The position numbers and the translations under genes were made by a program. Positions 15,361-27,694 of a stretch of DNA of 64,000 nt are shown piece by piece. Source of the DNA: Nipponacmea schrenckii (Eukaryota > Mollusca > Gastropoda > Lottiidae); the NCBI GenBank assembly GCA_030562195.1, contig CM060200.1, positions 33,891,023 to 33,955,022 of the forward strand, given 5' to 3'. Numbering within the stretch: position 1 is the first letter of the stretch; every line of letters starts with the position of its first letter. A model generated the notes under the pieces. That model worked only from the letters and a program-made list of their open reading frames with translations, made no database searches and was not told the DNA's origin.

Positions 15361-15776
15361 ATTAAGTATTCACACACTAGGAACTGACGCAATATCATGA
15401 TTATTATTCGCATTGTAATTACTAGTAAAAAGGGGCCTATTAGTCTTACACCAAGTCAGTTACCATAAGCCCCTCAACTCCTGTCAATACGTCTAAATTT
15501 TACTGGGTAATTACACATTTTTCTTCAAATAGAATATCATCCTCGGTACCGTCCATAGCATTAAAATTACTGAATCGGGTGAGTACCGTAATTAAATAGC
15601 GCGGTATCTCAATAAAGTCGTGTATAAATATATAGATGAGTATAACAATTAAGTATTCACACAAAATGAACTGACGCAATATCATGATTATTTTTCGCAT
15701 TATTATTACAAGTGTAATAGGGCCTATTAGTCTTACACCAAGTCAGTTACCGTAAGCCCCTCGAATTCCTGTCAAT
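15361..15776. repeat. Direct duplication of a ~128-bp segment
   Basis: Positions 15361-15487 and 15648-15776 are two similar copies. Both begin ATTAAGTATTCACACA and end with CACCAAGTCAGTTACC(A/G)TAAGCCCCTC and CTGTCAAT. The DNA between them (about 15515-15645, with TCCTCGGTACCGT) returns in diverged form at 16285-16370, just beyond the palindromic element described next. The simplest reading is an older repeat block later split by that element. Confidence 0.8.
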
Positions 15777-15779
15777 GGT

Positions 15780-16260
15780 ATATTTAGAAGATAAACACTT
15801 TCTGTTTTAGATTTAGAGGGGGTTTATTCGATATTTAACCATGCTTGAATCATTAGATCCTGAGACTGCTTGCGGTCGAGGGTCTCTAATGGTATATTCA
15901 AGCATGGTTAAATACCAAATAAACCCCCTCTAAATCTAAAACAGAAAGTCGTTTATCGGAATTGTACCACAAATTGTGATGATTTTGTTCCCGGACTCTT
16001 TTTTATGGATAATTTAGACATGGGTTATTCGGTTTTTATGACGTTAGGTGCAGAATGACGCACATAACAACAAACTGCAAGTGCGCTATCGAATGAAAAA
16101 GAAGACATCCTTTTAATCATTAACATTAACAAGATTTGTAACTAGTTCGCTGAAATTAATACGCCAAATTGCAAAGACATGATGTCAAATTGCTATTAAA
16201 CCCCATGTATTTCGACCAATCAGAACTCAGAATTTTTGTTATTTGTGGTACAATCTTCAA
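15780..16260. mobile_element. Fold-back (palindromic) element
   Basis: Two near-perfect inverted arms of about 59 bp lie at 15792-15850 and 15896-15954. Each carries CTGTTTTAGATTTAGAGGGG, then the TTTAACCATGCTTGAAT word. The 45-bp loop contains a smaller imperfect hairpin. Outside the main hairpin, ATTGTACCACAAAT (about 15961) recurs inverted as ATTTGTGGTACAAT (about 16243), so the mobile unit probably extends to about 16260. The segment between the outer repeats has no convincing gene. No target-site duplication could be assigned. It is most likely a non-autonomous fold-back DNA transposon; the class is not certain. Confidence 0.7.
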
Positions 16261-16370
16261 TACATCTACATTCAATTGCACATTTTTCTTCCAATAGATT
16301 ATCGTCCTCGGTACCGTAATCGCGGTATCCCAATTAAGACGTGTACAAATTTATCGATTAGTATAGCCCT

Positions 16371-18440
16371 TTCAACTTAATAAATTTCATACATGATTTC
16401 TATATAACACTCAATAATATCACATCAGAAGCAATAAATACGGGATTAAAATGGATTTTATTATAAAAATAAATAGAAGAAACGTAAGTTGCAGTGGAAC
16501 ATTGTTTATTATAAAAAAAATCTATGAATGGTGACTTACGTATTGACAACTATTTCCCGATATTGGTGTCTGTGAAAGGCCAACGTAAAGTCATATTTTT
16601 GCCGTAAAAAGGGGTGCACACTACACATGGGTAAATGAATTTTCCCCGATTTCATGGAGGAAGGGTAGGGGTGCGCATTATACATGCTTGCACACTATAT
16701 TCGGAATTATACGGTAATTTTTTTGATAAAGATCAAATTTGTACAGTTTTGGCATTTAGGACATAGAGCTACAGAAGTATTCCTTTTAATTGTCAAGGCA
16801 TTTTAATAGCATGCATGTAAATATTTTTGCATATTAAGAAATGAAAATCTATTAGTGTTTTCTTGTGGATATTAAAGAAAGAACCAACTATATTTTACAA
16901 GGATAACAACTTAGGTTCACATGTCGTGACAAGGATCCTTTCTACCAGCTAGTCCTTAGCCAAACCTCTTGACGTGATCTTTCCCAGATTATCCATACCC
17001 ATTTACATGACTTAGCAGACTTCTTACCATGACTTATTCATGGTCAACGGACTTTCAATTGCCAATCCAGATTAGAATCAATGTCCGACATTTCAACGAA
17101 TCCAAGCACATGACGTTATGTCGTTAAGAACCAACGATCTAACTGCTGTGCTATAGAACTCAAAGACAACAGTTAGCCTGAATATTTTTCTATTTTCAAA
17201 TAATTGCTAACGATGTATTTCCATTAACCTATTAAAGTGGAAACCTACTTGATAATAAATCAACCATCTTACATGCAAGAAAGCTATTTAAAAGATAAAT
17301 CCTCATAAAAATTCTGATATACAGTTACTTCAATATACAATTAATTTTTTTTACCATAAATCATGTGGATATAGAAGGGAAGCCTTGTTCCTTAATCATA
17401 CCTTTTCTTGCTTAACACGAATACCATAGACCTGAATTTCCCAAATGACACGTCAAATTAAAACTAAGAAAACAAAAAATCTTGCCGATAAACCATAAAA
17501 GTAGCACATAATTAGTCAATAATATATATATTAATGCGTTTCATCTCAATCCAATCAAAAAAGTGGTCAAAAGCTGAAGCATTTACCTAAACACTGAGAA
17601 GAATGTCATTGCTGTAATTATTATCTTATAGATTTCCTTATTATTCAGTCAAATTATCAGTTTACAATGACCTAATATTAATAAATACAAATTTCTCAAA
17701 ATCAAATTACGCTAATAAGAAGCTTTTTTTATTATTATTATTATTATTACCATATTGTATTAAAGAAAGTCATCACAGATATTTGATTTGTAGTATTCAA
17801 TTTTATGGCAACCAGTCATTGAATATTATAGTAAATCATAGAATACTGGTATCAAAAAAAGATATGAATGTAAAAAAAAAAAACACAATTTCTAATTATT
17901 TTGAATAGGAAGAGTCCTCAAGCTACTAAAAATTAAAGTCTACTTCCCTGTTCAATGTGATTCCAATTATGTTGTCAAGGATATCAAGATGCAAAAGAAA
18001 ATGGTTGAAGTGAAAATCCAGTTTGTGATGAAAATATCAAATATTCCTATCTTTTCTTGAACTTTGAGATCATTTCCTGAGTAATACGAATACTATGTAG
18101 TCCAGGATTGACTGTGAACTTCATTTGTACATGCTATTTCAATGTAAGAACCAAACATAGTTTTGTAAGATACAGTTCCAGGAATTATTAAAAGATTAAA
18201 ATCAGTATGGCATTGATTAACAATTTTCAGGTATAATCATAAATAACACTAAGTATAGAATATGACTTAAAGTGAAGCTAACACGCCACAGGGTACTTCC
18301 GTACAATGAATAGTAAATATAACACTAAACAATAAAATGTGTAAATTATGATAAATAAATAACTTATAACGAAGTTATTCGTGTTTTAAATATTCGCGCG
18401 AGAATTTCCCCGATCAATAGTTGAGTGGAAGTGGAGAAGG
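16371..18440. other. Intergenic DNA, no gene recognised
   Basis: No coding region supported. A patch at 16598-16710 with repeated GTGCRCA..ATACAT..TG words looks like a fragment of a dispersed repeat. A short (ATT)n microsatellite lies at about 17731-17750. Confidence 0.5.
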
Positions 18441-18446
18441 CGGATA

Positions 18447-18454
18447 TGACGTCA
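18447..18454. promoter_or_regulatory. CRE/ATF palindrome in a CpG-containing patch upstream of the THAP remnant
   Basis: The perfect CRE palindrome TGACGTCA sits 67 bp upstream of the THAP remnant's ATG. It lies inside a patch (about 18375-18480) with several CpG dinucleotides (CGCGCGAG, CATCGCGGTAACG) that stands out from the AT-rich surroundings. Known consensus plus position suggests a former or surviving promoter. Activity is not shown by sequence. Confidence 0.45.
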
Positions 18455-18520
18455 TCGCGGTAACGATTTGTAAACAAGCGCCATTGATCACAGTGTTAAA
18501 GGAATAAATATTTATGCAAA

Positions 18521-18866
18521 ATGCCTCGAAGATTTGTTGTAGGTGGTTGTTCGAACGAAAAAAATGACAACATGAATGTCAGTATTCACCTGTTCCCCCA
18601 TGACCAGAAATTACGACGAATTTGAGAGGAAAGAGTGCAAAATACCCGTACGGATTAGACATCTACAAAATGGAGCAGTGTCAATTTCACCGAGGACTGC
18701 TTCGACAGTGCGCCCATGTTCATGTCTGAAATGGGGACACAGTTGACAAGAAGACAGCTTTTAAAGTAAGATGCAGTTCGGACCATATTTCAGAAATCCA
18801 AAGGCTCCGGGGGCAGGGATATTGAGGACGATGTCTCAGTGCCAACAAAGCGTGAGCGGTGAGCCT
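18521..18866 (+). pseudogene. THAP-domain protein, degenerate (first exon)
   Basis: From the ATG, the frame reads MPRRFVVGGCSNEKN and continues with HLFPHDQKLRRI, then TSTKWSSV and FTEDCF. This is the order of a THAP zinc-binding DNA domain (C2CH). It is broken in several ways. The first cysteine position is Phe. The conserved Trp after LRRI is a TGA stop, a second stop (TAG) follows about 11 codons later, and the C-x2-H pair before FTEDCF is missing. A frame change near 18769 then restores a reading with DAVRTIFQKSKGSGG, matching the AVPTIF box that closes THAP domains. A good splice donor (AGA/GTAAGT) is at 18918. The two stops in one short domain make a live gene unlikely; assembly error cannot fully explain four separate lesions. 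It could derive from a THAP-containing transposase. Confidence 0.75.
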
Positions 18867-19489
18867 TTGAAGTTTGACACTGACAGTTTGAGTTTTGACA
18901 AACGGGAAAAAGCCAGAGTAAGTTTGAAACTTTCCATTTATATTTGTTTTTACGTAAGACCAAAGAAATAATTAACACTGTTGAGCAGAATAGAGTTGAA
19001 TAGAATAACTAGGCCTAGATCCAGGCCTAAGAATTCTATATTATTATTGTAAACACACATTAATATTATTATTTATAGACTTGACCGATGAAGGGTAGGC
19101 CTACTTGTTCTAGGTTTATTGTCTAAGCAAGGTCTTTTTAGCAATATTTTATGAGAATTGGAATAGCATCCTGTAGTCTAGGATAGCGGGATAAGACGAT
19201 ATTAATCTCGAACTCTTTGTTCTATCTCACAAGAACTCGCATAGCGGGATTAGACGATATTAATCGACAGAAAAAAGTGTTTTTTGAAGGTATTAACCTG
19301 TATTATCGCTTAATAAATTTTGATAATGATATAAGATAGTCATTAGTAATTAAAAAAGTGTCTTTTTAAGCGATATTAAAATCCATGTCAGCTTCTCTTT
19401 AAGTTAAGGTAGCTTAACTATCAACAGTTTCTTGAGCTTGGTTTAATATTTTGGGTGAGCATTCAGAGGGAAATTACAGGTATGTGTGG

Positions 19490-22400
19490 ACAGGATAGTC
19501 TATAATAGGTGCCCATGAGTTTCCGGAATGATCCCCCATGAAATATATAAATTTTGTTTCATTTCCTTCATAAACGTTTATTCAAATTGTTTTCACTTGG
19601 AAAAAATTTCGAAATTACAAACAGCATTATCTAGTTTACCATCCAGTTTACACTATCTCTGAGAAGTCTGGGTGTCAGAGACCACTATAATTTATGCAAG
19701 AATGTGGGTTATGACAAGATTGAGGTCAAAGAGTTTCGAGAGTGCGCACTTTGCATTTATGTCTATTTAGCTTGAGAAAATGGCTGAAAAAATTGTGAAT
19801 CAGGAGAAAAACACAAAGAATAAAGACTAAATAAGCTCCAATTTAACAGATTTTTATATCCCGATGGAGTAAAATTATTATTGATCAGAAAGAAGTCAAA
19901 GACATAATGCACAAAATCGTTTACTGATATTTTAAGCTGATTGTGCAAGAAGTGAAGAAAAGTAAACAAACTCGGAGTGTCTTACCTTTACTTTTATTAT
20001 ACAGTTCATCCGACCGGCAAAAAATCTAAAATGTTTTTCTGTTATTTCAAAAAAATTTTCCAAGTGAAAACAATTTAAACTAGAGCCACTTGTGGCACAG
20101 AGTGGGACTTTGCAAATGTCGCAAAATTGCAACAGACAGGCCGAAACATCTGATTTTCTAGGAGCATATGGCCAAAGCAACGAGGTATCCGTGTGCAAAG
20201 AATTTTTTTGGAAAAACGTTATTTCCTACTGACAAAATTCGCTGACCTATATAAATGCTAAATTAAAAGTTTACCCGGATGTGCCACGCCCATCTCATTT
20301 TTTTGTGTGCACAAATCCAATAACATTCAAAATATATATTCACGGTACAAATTTGAAGCTTGTAAATCTAATAGATCACGAGATATGCACAAATACATTT
20401 CAAAAAAGAAACATGTACTTTAATTCTAAAAGTGCAAAAATTAAATTTTAATTTTAAAAACGTTGGTTATACATCGCTTGAAAGTGGACAAAAAGCGCCT
20501 TAAGAATCTGAAAAAAATAACCCTCTTAATTAATTAGATCACGCTCTAGAGCAGTCCAAGTTTGTGAATTTTGCTGTTTTCGGGCAGCTATAAAACCGGA
20601 AGTGGATGTCGGAGGCCAAATGTCAAAGTATTAACTGATAAACAACGTCAATGACATTTGACCTACTAAAGGTCACAGTCACCAAAGGTCAAGGTCATGA
20701 GAAATAAGCCCCCAAACTACAAAAAATTTAACCGGATGTTGCAAAAATGCAAAAGCGAAATTTAAAAATCGGCTCCCAATGTTTTTTTCGCAATCGACTG
20801 AGGTTTCCAGAAATGTAATTATCTCAGAAATTAGACATAACCCTGAGGCCCCATTTTTAGTTTTACAAAAAGGTAACATTTCAAGATGGCGGCCAAAGTT
20901 TCACTTCCGGTTCGGATTTTTTCTTCTTCGTTTATTTGTCTTCTAATTTAATTAAGATTGACATAAATTTTGTTGCGATACATCAATTACAGCTCAAGTA
21001 GGTTTAAACCCTTTTTACGTTGAAACCGGAAATGAAGCAAACATTTTGACTCTGCCAATGTTTTTATATTGGTGACACTTGAAGGAACCCAAATTTTCAG
21101 ATCAATCGATCTTAAAATGGCAAAGTTGCAAAAATGTGCAAAATACGGCCAAAAAATGTGTGAACTTTGAAATTTTTAAACTGCTATCTTGTTGGAAATT
21201 ATTACAAGTTTCCAACAATGCAAACCCGATGAAAATCGATCCAAAAATGCGACTTCTAGAGCCACTGACCGACTTTTTAGGCATGATGCAATGCAGCACT
21301 TCCGGTTGTGCAAAAATGTTCCAATTTATATTTAATAGAAACGTCGCCACAACAGAAGGTGTAGAGAAGTTGTGAAATTGCTGCAAGAGCCTAGGCTGTG
21401 TGCCCTATGTAAATTTCGAAAAAAAAAACTAGAACTGTGAACAGTTCCGAGAGTGGCAAACAACCTCTATGGGTTCAAAAAATATACGCGAAGTTTTATT
21501 ATGTAATATTGTTACACCACAGTTTAAAGTTAATTGCATATTAATGAGAAAGTTTTTAAGGTTCCATCATAAAAATATTTAAGGTCAGAATTGTTAATAA
21601 TATTTATTTTTTGTGAATAAAACAAGAGGTTGCAAATTTATCTACTATATCAAACATGGATAGATGTTGTAGCTTGCAAATTCCACTAAATCTAACGTCT
21701 TTTATGACATCACCGACTGGGGCTCAACAGGAAGCTACTATTGATATCTTTGCAGTGTAGGTCAAAAACCCATCTCCTTGAAAAAATTCAGGGTCATTGA
21801 AGGTCAAGGTCATTTGATTTGGTCTTTTGAATTTTCCAAAAAAATTCAATCGGGCATTAAAAAAATTTAAATTTGAAATCAAAATTCTGTTCCCAACAAT
21901 TTTTAGATAAAGTAACAAGGTTTCGAAAAACACCAAAATCGGACAAATCGGATAAAATTTTGCTGAATGTTACCGTTCTGTGATGACACATAAAGTATCA
22001 CTTCCGGTTTGGATTTTTTATTCTAAAAGGGTTCTTATTATGCCTGATAGTATATATGTATAGTTTTTGTACTGATTTCTTACATACACCGGAAGCTGGG
22101 TGACCCTACGCGCTTCTAAAAAAACGGAAGTTCTCACACAAGAACCGGAAGTGGTAGAAATTTTTTTATGATGCGGTTTTATTTCTATAGGCGACTTCTC
22201 TATATTCTGTAATTTTCAAAGCGATCGGATAATTAGCAACAAAGTTATTCAATTATGCAATTACTAACTACTGATGCATAAAAATTTTAGTTTTATATAT
22301 TCATTTTCTATTCCAGTACGTATCTTATCGTATTTTTCAAACCAAATTTCTATACCATTTTCGAGTTGGGCTAGGGAGCTTCCCGAAAAAAAAAAAAAAG

Positions 22401-22601
22401 TCTAATGAAAACAAAGAGTGGCAAATTTCTAATTTGCCACTCAATAAAATTAAAAAAAAGAATTGACATTTCGAAAACAAACTGGGACTTTGCGGTAGCA
22501 AAGTCCCACAATAAACGTTTATTAAGGAAATGAAACCAAATGTATATCTTTCATTGGGGTCATTTGGGGAACTCATAGACACCTATAATAGACTATCCTG
22601 T
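19490..22601. mobile_element. 3.1-kb non-coding element with ~90-bp terminal inverted repeats
   Basis: The left end (19490-19580) begins ACAGGATAGTCTATAATAGG and runs to TTTCATTTCCTTCATAAACG. The right end (22512-22601) is its diverged inverse, ending CCTATAATAGACTATCCTGT. No target-site duplication is obvious. Inside there is no open frame over about 100 codons and no transposase motif. There are many CCGGAAGT/ACTTCCGG words, AAGGTCAAGGTCAT runs, and paired segments such as the GTGGGACTTTGC / GCAAAGTCCCAC pair (about 20100 and 22485). It is probably a large non-autonomous DNA element or a nest of repeats bounded by one; the superfamily is unknown to me. Confidence 0.7.
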
Positions 22602-23499
22602 TAGGTTAAGCTAGATTTCACACTACCTCACAATTTATCAGGGTGATCACAATAGGTCAAAATATAATTACACATGCACATCAGGACATAAATAACAATG
22701 GCAAGAAATGACACATTTGACTAAATGTTAGCCAGTAGCATTCAAACTAAGCCTGCTTAACTACCTTTGAAGTGGGTACAAGTAAAAAGATCAAATTCAG
22801 ATAAGTAAATAAAAAACAGGCTCAGTGAACAGTTGATAGGTAAGCTGCATGCCTTAACTCACAAGTTAACACATTTACGAGGTTTGCTTGAAATAAGATT
22901 AGACAAAGTTACATCAAAAAATATAAATCCTCCACTATACTTCTAATCCATAAACACTTAAATCGATAATCCTAAAATATTACCCTTAAACTCAGTTTAA
23001 TCTTGATGTCATTGTCACTGTTATCTATTTTCTCTAGGTTCTTTACACTACATAATATGATAAAATATTGTACATAGAATAATTGAGTTTGTTCACCAAG
23101 AAAATCTCCTCTCTAATCAAATAGCCTCTATTTTCACTTAATATCCTTTCTGTAATGAAAGCTTGAACTTTCATATTTTCTGTCTACAATACAGTTTATG
23201 TCTTAGTAATTTCTCAGTCTGAATTTTCATGAGGTTACGATGGAATGTCATGTACAGGAAATTTAATAGACATTTCAAAATGGAAACGAGATCTTTATTA
23301 CAAATAAATATGATGTATAAAAATTGAAGCGTCCAAAATCCATCCTGATTTTAATAATTCCTAATACTGTATAAGAACCACACTGATGACAATATGCTAA
23401 TAATAAAAAACAATAGTTAAGTGTATTGTTATGAATGTAAAGTGAAATTATAAAACCAGGAAGTCTGAATATTGGTATTAGATATTACAGAATATATAG
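22602..23499. other. Intergenic DNA, nothing recognised
   Basis: AT-rich sequence with no exon, RNA gene or repeat that I can support. Confidence 0.5.
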
Positions 23500-23614
23500 A
23501 GGATATCCTATGGCTACGAGTGGATATGGTTTTTATGCCATGAGTGCTTGTGATATTTATCACAAGCACTCATGGCATTAAAACCATATCCACGAGTTAG
23601 CCATTGGATATCCT
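23500..23614. mobile_element. Long palindrome, ~55-bp arms
   Basis: Arms 23500-23554 and 23559-23614 are nearly perfect inverse copies separated by only about four bases. Both carry GGATATCC at the outer end and TGCCATGAGTGCTTGTGAT next to the centre. Weaker inverted similarity continues outward (TATTGGTATTAGATA on the left, ATACCTAATAT on the right). The shape is that of a short fold-back or MITE element and would extrude as a cruciform or an RNA hairpin. Confidence 0.75.
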
Positions 23615-24659
23615 ATTTATCCTATACCTAATATGAATAATAATAGTTTAAGGATTATATACCTAATATGATAAATATAAATTTCAAATTTACTGATAAA
23701 TAAAGCGAAAGCGTTGAACGATGACAGCCTTTGGCCCCGCCCATCGAATACCACAATAGTTATTCAATGGCCTGTTTTCAACGGGAAACAAGAATATCAC
23801 TTTTATCCAACTAAAAATTTGGATTTTTTTTTGTTTTGATCTAGAATGCATCACAGACATAGTACATGAGAAAAAAACTCATCTAAAACAAATTTGAAAT
23901 TTTTATTTTTCATGTCAAGTATGGGATTAAGTCTTCTATACAAGCCATTGTACCAGTAGATACATAAATCAAGATTAATATCGTATATTAAACTGTGTCT
24001 GTTAATCATTATTAGGTCAAAATTGAAACAATTCTATCAATTTCACCGAACCTGCCATTTTCAGGACGTTACATAAATCTTCATTAAACTAGTGTAAGGA
24101 ATATGCAAGTGGTGCGGGAGTGCAGGGCTGTGTGCCATTTTGTTCAGAAATGGTTTTGAATTGTTTAAAATTTGACAATCATCAGTTTCACATGTGTGAA
24201 CACAGTGCAAAATCAGGGTAAACACTGCCAATGCATGATGAAAATATAAACAAACAAAAATCACCCTATGCGTAAATGTATTACCTGTGTGTAAACAAGT
24301 AGTGTCATTACATATCAATGTGTGCAGATGCCAATTTTTTGTATTTGTTTATACAGCACCCTTCAGTATGCAAACAAGTCGCAAACACTAAAAGCACCTT
24401 AGAACGACATTGCACAGAAAAAAATTTGTGCAAGTTTCAGTAGATTTATTACTATATTTATAATTTGGAACAAGCCCCCCCAGCAAAATCTCCCCAGTGG
24501 ACAGAATCAGACCCAAATAACAGTGTATATAAGATGTGAGATTTACAAGACTTATATTTTGTATTTGTAGCATACATAAATTAACAATCAAGTGTCTCTG
24601 ATGGGAGCAGAGTATATAAAATCATATTGGCTTTGATGGGAATTTTCACAAGTTGAGGG
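23615..24659. other. Intergenic DNA, nothing recognised
   Basis: No exon supported. A small GC-richer patch near 23705-23795 may be a repeat fragment. Confidence 0.45.
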
Positions 24660-24662
24660 TAA

Positions 24663-25231
24663 AGATCTGTGTCCACATTGGCGTTTTCAGGAGCGATTTC
24701 ACGCCGCGTACTACTCGTCGAGAAACCCCAAAGAGTATTTCAATAGTGACTTGTCCACATAGGCGTAATCGAAAAAACGCCACGCTTTGCCGACGCGGCG
24801 TAAAACGCCCATAACCTCCGAAGGGGTTTTGAGCGTTTTATGCCTGGCGTGATTCAATATCTGCAAGTGAATACGGAAGTAGATGAAAAACTTGTCCTCA
24901 TATGAAAATAGCTGCTTCACCAAGTGCTGGTATTACCCAAATCGAGCTCGCTCTTGCAGTAATTCGTGAACCCAGTATTCATGTGTTCTTTTCTTGTTTT
25001 TTTGCTGTTTATTATAGATATACAGTGCTATGACTTCAATGTCATTGTTCGATTCATTCGCCATCCTCTCTAGCAATTATGCCTACAATTACGCCCCAAA
25101 TTACGCCTCCGAGTATGCGATTGTGGACATAGTACAACGTAGCGTATTACACAGAGTCATTTCAGGCGTTTTCCGACGCGTATTACGTGGTGTGAAAACG
25201 CTCCTGACAACGTGAATGTGGACACAGGCCT
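24663..25231. mobile_element. Non-autonomous PIF/Harbinger-type element
   Basis: Terminal inverted repeats of about 50 bp: the left reads AGATCTGTGTCCACATT and goes on to TTTCAGGAGCG; the right is the inverse of AGGCCTGTGTCCACATT with GTCAGGAGCG. The element is bracketed by TAA at 24660-24662 and 25232-25234, the 3-bp T-W-A target duplication known for PIF/Harbinger transposons. The interior is much richer in CpG and GCG words than its surroundings. It contains a remnant of a HARBI1-like nuclease N terminus (separate entry), which supports the superfamily. At 569 bp it cannot encode a complete transposase. Confidence 0.75.
24845..24970 (-). pseudogene. Fragment of HARBI1-like transposase N terminus
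   Basis: On the minus strand the sequence reads LLQERARFG, a stop, then YQHLVKQLFSYEDKFFIYFR. Harbinger nucleases commonly begin with a stretch of the form E-x-A-x-x-G-E-Y-H-x-L-V-x-E-L-R ending in F-x-x-Y-F-R, and the spacing here matches. The stop replaces the expected Glu. The downstream DDE nuclease domain is absent. It is probably a relic left when the parent transposon was internally deleted. Confidence 0.6.
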
Positions 25232-25234
25232 TAA

Positions 25235-27309
25235 GGTCTCAACTCAAAAAACATCATTGGTAGATTTTTATACTTATATATATATACTAAAAATATAAGG
25301 CAAAATTCAATGATATGTGGTGTTGTCTATTTCAACTGTTTTGGTGTTAGTGCCCATGGGATTTAAATAAAGACTAGTAGTATTAATGTAAATGTGGGTG
25401 TTAAGTGTGATAACTGTAAACTGTGTTTCTAAGGAACTAAACCATTGACACTTGCTAGGTATCTGTGACAATATTTTATTGAATATAATAAATAATCAAG
25501 CTACATTACAGTAAAAGCTGTGAAACTAGGATATATTAAAGGACTAATAGGTCTTGGAATAAACTCAACCTATGGCTAATATTGGCGTTAATAATGATCA
25601 TTGGTTAAATAAGTATGCATTATCACAAATTATCAAATTTTAAACAGGACAGTAAAACCTTATTCAGAGTTCTTCAAGTAATGAATCTGTTCAGATTGAG
25701 AATAAAAGCATCTGGGTATTCAAAGCTAAAACGCAAGCAAGCACACTATGGCAATCATTTTCGGTGTATACAAACAAATATTCCCAAAGATTAATATTCC
25801 TTGAAACTTGTGTCAGTGTTGTAGTATTCATTCAAAATCATATTAATTGCCTTTTCTCAATTTTTTTAAAAATTTCATATATTTTACATTTCCTAATGAT
25901 GTCAATTCAAGAGAAGAGGTTAAGGACGTGGGAAAACCCCATGTAAGAATTTCATTCCTTTATAATAACATGTCTCGCAATTTGAAAATCGCTGACAGGA
26001 TGAATAAATAAATATTTATAATAAACTACAAAATTGTTTTGGATTTATTGAATTATAGAGGGATTTTGATGAATAGTTATAACACCAGGTAATGGAAACA
26101 TACTGTTATTGGCCAAGTCTTAGTGAAATTAAAATTTTATCCTTCTTCTAAGACCTATTATCCATTTAAAGGCCAATGACATGATGTATGGGTATCAAAA
26201 TATACCTATTTAAATACTATTCTCAATATGACTCTTTATTTGTATGAAAAGAGGAGTATAAATATGAAAAATATAAATTGCAGCTCAAACAATTGGATGG
26301 ATTAACAATTAATTCGTTGAAAATTAATATTTATGTGTTCAGTTTTACAAGGGCTATATTTTCATGTTTTCTTAATATTAATAACAAATATCACCAAGAC
26401 ATATTTATATAAGTGTACAAAAATGAATGTTCTTTGACAAGGTAAATCACTGTTTGAATTTGACAAAACTAATGTTAACAGAATATGTTGCGTTGGAATT
26501 ACCATTTAGTGTAAGTAAGTGTGTTAAAAACACAAAAAGTAAGCCCCTTTGAGAACATTAACTATCAAAACACCAAGACTAGGCTAGATGGAATGTCAGC
26601 ACTAGCACTCTTTTGCTACATTCTACAGATCCAAGGATTGAAAAAGTGTTTTTGTCCCGAAATAAATTTACTGACAAGTTGTTGTGTACATCTTATTGTC
26701 ATGAATAAAATCAATCATGATGAACAATTATTTTTCTTTAGTATCTTAAGACTTATAAATTGAGAATTTTCTGTCAACTTCTAATAAAATTAACAGTTAT
26801 TGAGTTTACCTGTGAAATCCTACCTGAAATCTGTTATTTATTAACCATTTCAATACTAGAAAAAACTTAATAAATTTCTTTGTGTCCCAAATTCTCTAGT
26901 CCAGCAGGGTCAGAAATCAAAGAAATTTTCTTGGTTTCTTTATGTTGTACATGCAGTCTTTAATAGGCAATGAACAAAATCATTGATTCCACCACAGACA
27001 TGATATTAAAGGTTTAGGGAAATTATGATGGTATGAGTATTTTAAAGGCATATAATAAATCATTTTAGGGTGAAGCAGATCATAGGTCAACAAATAGGTT
27101 TAAAACTCCTGTACTGTGTAAAAGTTTTTCTAACCATACTCCAGCTAACAACAATAAAAATAATTATCAGAGGTGAGAATAGAGGCAGATGTGTCCGACT
27201 AAATATCCATATATTATTTTAAGCAATTTCTCAACATGCAGAAAATAAAGTATATAGCAGAGAGACTGATGGAATGTGTGAGGTTCAGAAAACAGGGTGG
27301 TCATAATAT
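25235..27309. other. Intergenic DNA downstream of HMGXB4
   Basis: No gene recognised. Open frames of 60-80 codons here lack family resemblance. The part next to 27694 is probably HMGXB4 3' untranslated sequence. Confidence 0.5.
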
Positions 27310-27315
27310 TTTATT
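27310..27315 (-). terminator. Possible HMGXB4 polyadenylation signal
   Basis: AATAAA on the minus strand, about 380 nt beyond the HMGXB4 stop codon. It is the first canonical signal I noticed downstream; the motif is common by chance in AT-rich DNA. Confidence 0.3.
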
Positions 27316-27694
27316 GTCTAATTTTGTAAAGAAATGAAACTGAAATGTAACAATTATGAATACTTTTGATCTTTTACACTATCCAAGAATATCTGGATTC
27401 CATATGGTTCTTATTCTTCAATAATGAGTGTTTCATAGAATCTTTATGTTTATGTAATGGTTCATGGAACTAATTTGTAAAAATAATGGTGAGAAATGAC
27501 GTTAAGTGTTAGATCCAGGGCTTTTGTCTTTAAAGTCCAAGCTGTACCAAACATGATCAACACTGAAGCCAACAATATGTGACAGTAACATTCTGGTCTC
27601 GAAATATCCCAATCAAAACAAAACAATTAAACAACTGATGATATATAAAGAGCAGAGTCCATGGACATTCCCCATATGCACCAAATCCACTCGC

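Noticed and set aside
16920..17170. Possible tRNA-like sequence
   Set aside because: No cloverleaf with A and B boxes at proper spacing could be drawn.
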